DNA of 64,000 nt. Origin: Tetrapyrgos nigripes (taxonomy: Eukaryota > Basidiomycota > Agaricomycetes > Agaricales > Campanellaceae). The notes beneath the pieces are model-generated. The model was given only the letters and a program-made list of their open reading frames with translations, was not told the DNA's origin and did no database searches. The position numbers and the translations under genes are program-made. The stretch is taken from positions 62,001 through 126,000 of the forward strand of contig JAACJM010000222.1 in assembly GCA_013368315.1 (NCBI GenBank), written 5' to 3'. This document shows, one piece after another, positions 56,209 through 64,000 of this stretch (the stretch's first letter is position 1; each line of letters starts with the position of its first letter).

Positions 56209-58911
56209 ATGACGAAGACGAACACGCACAAACACAACAAACAAACGAACTCAGACTCAGACTTAGAAACAGACTCAGAACCAAATCCCTACACCATCTC
56301 CGTCTCCACCCGTTCAAAACGTAAACACCGAGGCGGAACAAGTCGATCTTCTTCAGACGAACACGAAGCAGATGAAGATGAAGATGCAGACGAAGATGGT
56401 ACGAGAGCGAGAGGTATAGGCGCGGACACGGGTACATCAAGAGGCATAGGTAGAGGTACGTCAAGAAGCAGAGGCAGAGGCAGAGGCAAAGGTAGAGGAA
56501 GGGGGATCGGTACCAGCGGTAGGGGTAGGAAAAGAGACACGGGTACAGGAAGAGGCACGGGTACAGACACGGGTACAGGGAGGCACGGGTACAGACACGA
56601 GTACAAGAGGAGGCACGGATACAGACACGGGTACCGGAAGGGGTCGTAGCAGGGGAACATCAACAACAACGACTGAAAGGAAAGAGAAAGAGGAATAAAC
56701 CCATCTCCACGTACCCGTCGAGTTCGGTACCAGCGGTAGGGGTAGGAAAAGAGACACGGGTACAGGAAGAGGCATGGGTACAGACACGAGTACAGGAGGA
56801 GGCACGGGTACAGACACGGGTACAGGAAGGGGTCGTAGCAGGGGAACATCAACAACAACGACTGAAAGGAAAGAGAAAGAGGAATAAACCCATCTCCACG
56901 TACCCGTCGTCGAGTTCAACTCCAACTCGAGGTTGAAAGAAAACGAGAATCTGGGTTTGAAGATGATGGACACAGTGTATTAGGTGGACAAAGTGACAAC
57001 GACGACACCGACACCGACACCGACACCGATGTAATGCTAATCCCAATGTCGACGCCGATGCATCAACTACACCTTTCTCTTTCACATTCCCCACCAAGTT
57101 CCCCACGTTCAGCTCTGGCACTGGCACTGGCACCCCTTTCAACATCAACATCCCGACCTCGTCCTCGTCCTTGTCCTCGTACGGGTTCCAATACCCATTC
57201 CAATACCAAAACCAGTTCCAGTTCCTATACTCATACTCATACTCGTACCCGTTCCAATTCCAGTTTCAATTCCAGTCACTCCCTCTCCAACTCCAGCTCC
57301 AGCAATCTACCCTCAGGTCAGTGCGACAGATGTTTGGAGTTAATTCTACTTCTGCTTCTGCTGCTGCATCTACTTCTACTTCTGCTTCTACTTCTGTATC
57401 TATGAGTCTGACTGGACATAGCCATAGCCATGCATCTCCATCTCCATCTGTACCTGCACCTCCAGTAAGGGCAGGGACAAGACCAAGTTCAGATGGTCGG
57501 TGATATGGTACAAAGGGTACGAGCACGAGGTGAAGGACAAAACCAACGTCAACGTCGAAGTCGAAGCCAAGGTCAAAAGCAAGGTCAAGGTCGTCGAGGG
57601 CGTCAAGGACCAGGACAAAACACCCCAACCCCCTCTAACCCCCACCCCCACTCATGTACCCACCCAACCCACCCACACCACCATCTACACCGACACCCCC
57701 ACGGCCCCATCCACACCGACACCCTCCCAACCGTCCAACACCCCGCCTACTGCGCCAAACTCGGTCGAAAAGACGACGAATCGCATAAAGACACTTCCGT
57801 GGTTCGTTCAGTGGAGAGTTTGAAAGCGTTGGGGTTTGATGTTGTTGAGTGGGATGGGATGTGAGTGTTTATTAACGTTCATTATTCATAAATTTTTATT
57901 GTTTTAGATCGTTTCATTGTTATTGTTACTGTTACTTTTTTTCTCGTTCTCGTTTTGGTGCTGTTGACTTACCCCTTACCCTCTCTTCCTTTCCCCCTCC
58001 TTGCCCCCCTACCCCCACAACACAGAACCCCCCGCCCCTCCTCGACTCCGAAGGCCGCATCATCGGCGCCGTGGCCTCGCCGGTCGTCCCACCAACCCAA
58101 ATTACCAAATCGCCTGTACCCAAATGTACAACCACTTAGCCCACATCGGAGAATCCCCCGCCATCCAAGATCACTACACCAAACTCCCCCCAAGTCGTCG
58201 AGGCAACTTTCCCGCATACAAGGTTGGTTTATCCTATGGTAAAGGTCAAAAGGGTTAGAGTCGCACCGTTGTAGGATGGGATTTTGGAGGATAAGAGTGT
58301 GATCATGAAGAATGTGGCTTCGTTTCAGAGTGGTGAGTACGATTCTACGAATTACAGTGTTGGGGTAATAATGGAGCTTTTGGTCTGGGTAGCTGCCTTT
58401 GTCGCTTAGATCCCAAAACTCGCGTCCCATTACAAAACCTACCTCGATAAAATATACTCACACCCTTCTCTCGCCTCATCCTTCTCCTCATCCCAATACC
58501 CATCCCCCCTCCTAATCCCAATCCTCCCATCCCCACCCCCACCCGCTGCGCCTTCAATTTCGGCGGCAACGTCTGGACATTCAAACACCGAGAGTCTCCC
58601 AACGTTGCTTATGGGATGTGTGCCATAACCGCTCTAGGGAATTTTGACCCTAAAAAAGGACATTTAGTGCTTTGGGAGTCGAAGTTGGTGATAAGTTTCC
58701 TCCTTGTTCGACGATTTTGATTCCTTTAGCGACGATTACGCATTCGAATGTGCCTGTGGCGGAAGGATCGATGCGTGCTTGTCGGCGGGACTTGCCGAGA
58801 CTGGAATCTGTCGGCGTTTTCCCGCAAGAATCAATCATGATGGCAATGTGTACGAATTTGGCTCTACATAAGGAAGGGTTAGGCACCAATAAGACCTACG
58901 GTTTTAAATAG
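56209..58911 (+). pseudogene. Decayed TET/JBP-like 2OG-Fe(II) oxygenase gene
   Basis: The first 1.3 kb encodes low-complexity Asp/Glu- and then Gly/Arg/Thr-rich repeats, in shifting frames. From about 57730 ordered blocks appear: SLKALGFDVVEWDG, PPLLDSEGRIIGAVA, then in another frame LAGRPTNPNYQIACTQMYNHL, FPAYKVGLSYGKGQK, HYKTYLDKIYSHPSL, and finally CAFNFGGNVWTFKHRE..YGMCAITALGNFDPKKGHLVLW..FPPCSTILIPLATITHSNVPV. The order and motifs fit the Agaricomycete TET/JBP family that oxidises 5-methylcytosine. HRE replaces the usual HxD iron ligand pair, and ITHSN carries the distal His. Frame changes at about 58075, 58255 and 58550, and a lost C-terminal Arg/Gln region, indicate decay. The family call rests on memory of these motifs. 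Confidence 0.55.
56505..56917 (+). repeat. Tandem duplication and GGGTACAG minisatellite
   Basis: Two copies of about 215 bp (from 56511 and from 56728) share CCAGCGGTAGGGGTAGG, CACGGGTACAG repeats, GTAGCAGGGGAACATC and CATCTCCACGTACCCGTCG. Within each, a 6-12 bp ACGGGTACAG/GAGGC motif repeats. The copies differ by a small indel, which changes the reading frame across the array. Confidence 0.8.
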
Positions 58912-59097
58912 GACAAGCCTCCGTTGGCCAGCTCGATGTTCATTGGCTGAACCCTCGCGAATAGGCGCTTCATGTGAACCAATGTGGCGCAGGATATCTC
59001 GTCCCCAGTGTTCGGGTCCATTATCGTCGCTACATGGTCTGCTATATGATACAAGATATTATATTACACTCATTGAACTTCTACTTACTATTACTGA

Positions 59098-60292
59098 TTA
59101 TACATTTGCATCACTACTAGCAAATGATATAGTAGGTTTTATCGACGGTATGACTAGGCTCTGTTCCCCCATCCTTCCCAATTTAATGTTACGGAAAACG
59201 TAACACGCAAGAATACTCAGAAGAGCACTGTAGGGGGGTACGATCGTTGAATGATACTGGACTGGGATAGAGTAGAGTGTGATGATGAGTGTCAAGCTGA
59301 TTAACAAAGAGATCCTGGAAGGACGTCAACATTCGAATCAATAACTATCAAACAAGGACGATGCCACATGGGAGAGTTGTGATGGAGTGCACTTACATAT
59401 AATAGAATTGTCCGTCTCGGAGAAGGGATTTTGAGAATACGGGGAAGTACTTCCCACTGAAAAACGAGGTGGCTTTTTGTGGTAACGTACAGCCTTCCGG
59501 AGTTGTGAAGCGGAAAGTCCGGAAGAGCTGACACGAAATTGCAAAGTACACTGATGTGTCGAAAACTAATGACATGCAGATGGACAAGGAGCTGAACACA
59601 GCCTGAAGTGGTCGGTAGGTGCAGCGCTCCGCAGTCGACATCGAGGGAATTGGTTGAACGAAGTAAAAGTCCAGGATTTCGGTTGAAAGTGTGAGAACCC
59701 AGAGGACGTTGAATGCCAGTCTGACTTTGAACTTGTCGTGGAAAATTGCATGAACACGAAGGAGGAAAAGAAAAGATATGGAGGAGTTGGAGAGGAGGAA
59801 AAAGATTGGATCCAGTATCCCAGTCATCAATTTACAATCGAGGTCACTATCGACTGATCCAAGTTATAGCCTTAAGTATGAGATACCCTTCTGCCAAGTT
59901 CAAAGTTCCTACTTACTAGCGTAGATAGCGTGGACCAGAACGCAACCCAACGATGAAAGCCTAGATCTTGATTGTCAGCGACACAAAATGACTTTTCGTT
60001 GTTGATCCCTACCGACACATGATGTAGACAATTGTCGTGAGTCTGAACTCTCGATGAATGTAGACTTCAATCTCGTCTTCTAGGTTTGTCAAGATATCCC
60101 AGATTATGAGCTGAATGCCAACGAAAGATTCGATGAGCTCGATTTGTCCAGGCAAAGTGGATTCTCACGTACCACCAACGAACTGACGGACACATATTGC
60201 ATTGCTTGAGCAGCTTGGAGATGGCTGACAAGAGTGATGAAGGCAGCTTCATCGAGAACCGAGATAGAGGACGTATTGGAAGGGATCGACAT
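59098..60292 (-). CDS. Agaricomycete multi-pass integral membrane protein
   Basis: Exon 1 (ATG 60292, MSIPSNTSSISVLDEAAFIT) splices to LIIWDILTNLEDEIEVYIHREF, then to SRLSSLGCVLVHAIYA. A long exon (about 59840-59482) holds MTGILDPIFFLLSNSS, LFLLRVHAIFHDKFK, FNVLWVLTLSTEILDFYF and CTYRPLQAVFSSLSI. Final exons hold GKYFPVFSKSLLRDGQFYY and LISLTLIITLYSIP..LLSILACYVFRNIKLGR. The pattern W-D-x-L-x-N-L, RVxAI and LLxDGQxYY matches a large Agaricomycete family of about seven-helix proteins related in outline to the DUF6533 group. Function is unknown. Frames and splice sites look intact. Confidence 0.75.
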
Positions 60293-62372
60293 TAACAGGG
60301 TTCTCTATCGTCCTACCTTTGGCGACAGGAGACTTTATAATCTCCTCCTCGACTGGTCCGTGCTGTACCTTTGAGAAGACATGAACGTGTATGGGCTGCA
60401 CGATACGACTAGAGATTGTCAGTTTTATGTAAGAGTCCGCACTTCGATCGAGGGACTAAGTGAAGACTGATAGTATGATAAGTTGTCTCTCCGTCTCGGA
60501 TTTGGACAAGCAATTGAGTCATATCAAAAACCTGGAGAAGAATTTCGAGTTTTACTATATCAACTGTGCTCTTGACACCGCCTCCTCAGTTGGTAGACCC
60601 ATGAGCCGTAATACCACGACTGTCACGGCGCTAAATTAGGGTCCTCGTTAACTTGAGTCTTCTCAAGTTCTACGCCGCCAACGTGGTGAGGACCAACAAC
60701 AAGTCCGATCATTGGGCGACGTAGTCGAATTAAGTATCGGAAAAATGGGCGTGCTACTACTGTGTGGCGAGTGCGTTTGCTGGGAGGAAGGGTCAGACAG
60801 TTTCTTCTTCCTTCGTTAAAGATGCTTAGTCTCCTTGTGGCTTATGAGCTCTGAGGGTGCTGACTTTGCGATACTACATGAGAATCCCGTTGCTTACCAG
60901 GTAAAACAATATCTTGATCTTCCTCGAGGCTTGCTAGAAATACATGATAAAGAAGTCATGCCAGAGAGCCACCGAGCAACCTGACCGCGCGACGGGGCCA
61001 GCTATAATATCTTTGTCCGTGTTTCTATTGCGTTATTGCGCATCATGCATTCATTCTTGGTCCCATGATTAAACCTCCAAGTGCGCCACGTTACTAATAT
61101 GATCTTGACATAGCGCCCTTCATAGCATTTCATTGTCAACAATTCAAGAAGAACACAATATGACTGAAGTTTCATTTCCTCCGATATTGCTGCAGGAGTT
61201 GGTCACCCACTCGCCGAGCGCCACGATATTGCTCAACCATGCTCCACAGTCTCCTTGGAACGCCATCCACCAGTGGCTGATCATTGCGAGAGTATTTTTA
61301 TGTTTCTCGACGAGCCAGCTGACCTAGAGAACCCCATTGCTTGGTATCTTCTTACCGTGGAATTCAGCCTCGTGTATGACCAAGAGATGGCATTGGTGTA
61401 CCTCAGGTAGCCACTGACTTTCCAGAGAAGTCATACATTAAGGTACGTACACCCCTGAGCTGATTTTTTTAACAAGGTTCAACGATGAACGCATGTAGTG
61501 CGTAGCAGTGAAAAGTAACCCAAATCATCTGCAATAAGGTGGTACTTGCGACCTCAATCTCTTCAAGTTGAGAGAGTACTCCTTCGATCCATTCAGTGGC
61601 ACCGGCCGGACGATCTTGCTCAGGCCAGCACGCTTCCCAATGTATACTTCCAAGGATCAATAGTCAGCTCGAACGGAAAATCAGCATACGAATCATTAGC
61701 TAGTGAGTTGTTCGAGTCTGGGTCAAGTGTATGTACAATCCTTGGAGTAATCTATGAAGTAATTTACAGTCTGATTTCGCGACCAACATCGATCTTGAAG
61801 CCGAAAATATGTCGGTTTCTTCGTTTTCTTTCTACTCTCTTCGACGTCTATTTACTGTTAGATCTACATAGAAAATTCAAAAGCGTCTGCTGCGCGTCGG
61901 CCTCGATGTCGTTCGCCCCGACGACACTCACGTGTTCGCGACGACTTGGACATTGTTTGTCGTTTTCAAATTTCCAAGAAATTTCATCTTCCAACGTACC
62001 TCACATGACCCTGGGTTATCGCGCTCATCTTGTTCCAGTACAATGAGAGGCGATAATGTTAGTCATTCTTAGCGCGTTGCGAGTGCGTACGCAGTCCCTG
62101 ACTCTCCTGGACCCTCATCAAAGATGCTAGCCACAGGAAGCCACAGGTCGAAACAGAATGCGTAGTATGTTTATTGCGAGAGTAGTACACTATACACAAA
62201 GAGTGAAACATGTACTAGATCCCTGCACAAACTGGAATTCTTTTGCTCCGAGAGCAAACATCAGAGTTTGTAGTAGTCCCTTCAATAAAAGAATGGGGAA
62301 AATACAAAAAGAAATACATCCATCAAGACGTTCTTCGCACCTTAAGCCTTCTGGACACTGCAGAATGCTCAT
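60293..62372. other. Gene-poor DNA
   Basis: About 2 kb without a supported gene. The frames at 61133-61327 (plus), 61469-61660 (minus) and 61546-62046 (plus) overlap and have no family resemblance. 61855-61945 shares a block with 55960-56040. Confidence 0.4.
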
Positions 62373-62870
62373 CTAAAGGTAGCCTTCCCTGCCACCAGGC
62401 ACAGGCCCACTCGTGACATTCCTCTCCTCCGTATCATCTCCAGTCCTTTTCGACCCATTCAAAGGTTTCACAGACTCACCAAAATCTGCAAACGGATTCT
62501 CCTTATCATCCAACCCATACCCCGGTTTCCCATCTCCACCTGCATTTCCCAGTGGCTTTCGATCTGCACCTTCAACGTTGCAACAAAGCTTGCTTGAGGA
62601 GGACCAGGAGGTGGGGCGTAACTTCTGTGATGAGGTGCTGTTGACCATATGGATATTGTTTGTAGCCGAGTGGAGGGACAGAACCGTCGTAAAGAGGGTT
62701 ATAGTGCAAGGAATAACCAGTCTTGAGAGGTACGAATGATGTTGGCGACGCTGGTGGGGTCGAGAAGTTGACAGAAGAAGAAGAGCGGATCTTCACTCAC
62801 ATCCACTGATCCTCTTGTATGCTTCTCTGGTCAGACGCATAATTTGGAACGAGAACACATTGTAACGAGG
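62373..62870 (-). pseudogene. C-terminal gene fragment
   Basis: A minus-strand exon at about 62780-62840 (MRLTREAYKRISG, then GTGAGTG) resembles an exon of the Zn2Cys6 factor (ITRHAREVYESISG, then GTGAGTG, at about 50057-50100). Downstream, separate frames read a Pro/Tyr-rich tail (YNPLYDGSVPPLGYKQYPYG) and DDKENPFADFGES..ERNVTSGPVPGGREGYL ending at 62373. The frames do not join into one gene and no 5' part is present, so this is a fragment or two fragments. Confidence 0.35.
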
Positions 62871-64000
62871 TATCATTGAGCAATGAACGTGTAATTCCAG
62901 TCATTACAGGATTGAAACAGATGAATCAGATACAAAAAACAACGGTATAGGTAAATTTGCGGCGGGCCTGGCTTGGATTTGCGCCATCCTAACTTATCAT
63001 ATATGTCATTCTGTACTGTATAAAATATGTATATTAACTCAGAATTGTCTTCAAGATAGTGTATCTGATGCAAGGAAAGTGTAAAAATCTTCAAAAAAGA
63101 GGGATAAGCACAGCCACAATTTCGATTTTCTTTTTGTTTGTTTGCTATATTCTTACAGATCCTCTCTCAAAAAGGATATCAAGTCTCAATAGGACACTTC
63201 TCCACCCTCACGAGCATAGCTCGGTGTAAAAATGTCAAGTGAAGACAACAACAGCTGGCTTCGGGAATTTCGGCATGTAGTGCGTCGAGAGGCCTGCTTT
63301 ACGATCCTGAAGCTGTTAAAGCGAACTATCTTGTATATACATGTTAAGACATGAGTGATGCCCACTCATTGTTCAATAACAAGAAATGCATTTTGTAGAG
63401 GTCCCCGCATGTGGCTGTACACTTGCGGGGCCCTTGCAGATACCCTAAGCAAAGGTTTTCAGAACCATCAATTGACCAGCCAACAGTTTCTTATGGAAGA
63501 TAGTGACTCTGTAGTAGAAATAATATTGAGTTAATGATAATCTGGATTGTGCTGATGGCACAATATTTGCTGCTTGAACTGGACTTTGGCAACAATGACT
63601 GAAGTGAGAGGACACAGAAAGCAGGAACCGGACGACACGCGTATTGGGAACTATGTATGGGTAAATAAGTAAGTACTACAGATAAGAATAAAACTAAAGA
63701 AATCCTAAGAAATCATAGCAATTGAAGGGCATATTGAGATATGAATTCAAATTTATTCAAGATACAGGGACTTGAAGAGGATTTTCCAAGAAATGATAGA
63801 TGAGGAGGGACCTAATAAGATAGACATTAGGGAAGGAGGGTCATTGTAACTGAGACTGTGGTTGGGGTGAAATGAAACAGAGACTTCTATGCTAATGTTA
63901 AATTACAGTTGTGAACTGGAATAGATATTCACAATTAAGGACTAAAAGCTCTATGATCTATGAAATTATTGTCTATGCTGTTTCTTAGATATTTGATCAT
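62871..64000. other. AT-rich gene-free end of window
   Basis: About 1.1 kb of AT-rich DNA with no recognisable coding region, RNA or clear repeat. Confidence 0.5.

Noticed and set aside
56289..56973. Long minus-strand frames across the repeat
   Set aside because: They are reverse readings of the GGGTACAG minisatellite and consist only of repeat translation.
61133..62046. Two plus-strand frames and one minus frame as genes
   Set aside because: They overlap, lack splice partners and show no domain.

Overview
This window looks like nuclear DNA of a mushroom-forming basidiomycete (Agaricomycetes). Genes are broken by many 45-70 bp GT..AG introns, and several families are typical of this class: a FunK1 kinase, a DUF6699 protein, three DUF6533 membrane proteins, paralogous F-box proteins and a TET/JBP-like oxygenase. 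No operons, phage or CRISPR arrays are seen. The taxon is inferred from protein families only. All family names come from reading translated exons, not from a database search.

Layout. 1-2.5 kb is decayed DNA. 2.5-4.8 kb holds a broken FunK1 kinase (minus strand). 7.2-9.6 kb is a 12-exon PTR2-type peptide transporter (minus). A 250 bp near-perfect hairpin transposon lies at 11.6 kb. 12.2-13.7 kb is a DUF6699 gene. 13.9-20.9 kb is a duplicated F-box block: two intact F-box genes and one stub, with an Hsp31/DJ-1-like gene between the stub and the second gene. 21.6-23.7 kb is a large disordered protein of unknown function. 23.8-31.8 kb is a tandem segmental duplication of a divergent DUF6533 gene pair; one of the four genes is destroyed. 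32.6-33.6 kb is a PX-domain protein. 34-37 kb has two cis-CaaD-like tautomerases. 37-42 kb is mostly gene-poor with retroelement debris and one possible small gene. 42.4-48.7 kb has two intron-containing tRNA-Arg(ACG) genes, a third whose halves lie 1.4 kb apart, an orphan membrane/coiled-coil gene and a 1.2 kb TIR element. 48.9-51.7 kb is a Zn2Cys6 transcription factor, followed by nested transposons, then a secreted FAD oxidase gene with two frameshifts (53.3-55.3 kb). 56.2-58.9 kb is a decayed TET/JBP-like oxygenase gene with minisatellite DNA. 59.1-60.3 kb is a multi-pass membrane protein. The last 3.7 kb holds only a gene fragment.

How the genes fit together. I see no single pathway. Peptide import (PTR2), Hsp31-type detoxification, tautomerases and membrane proteins are individually plausible parts of nutrient, stress and signal handling. 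The clearest theme is genome dynamics: tandem duplication followed by decay of single copies, several families of short DNA transposons whose insertion can be shown from target-site duplications or from empty sites in duplicated DNA, and pseudogenes of fast-expanding families. Start codons and some splice sites remain uncertain where stated.
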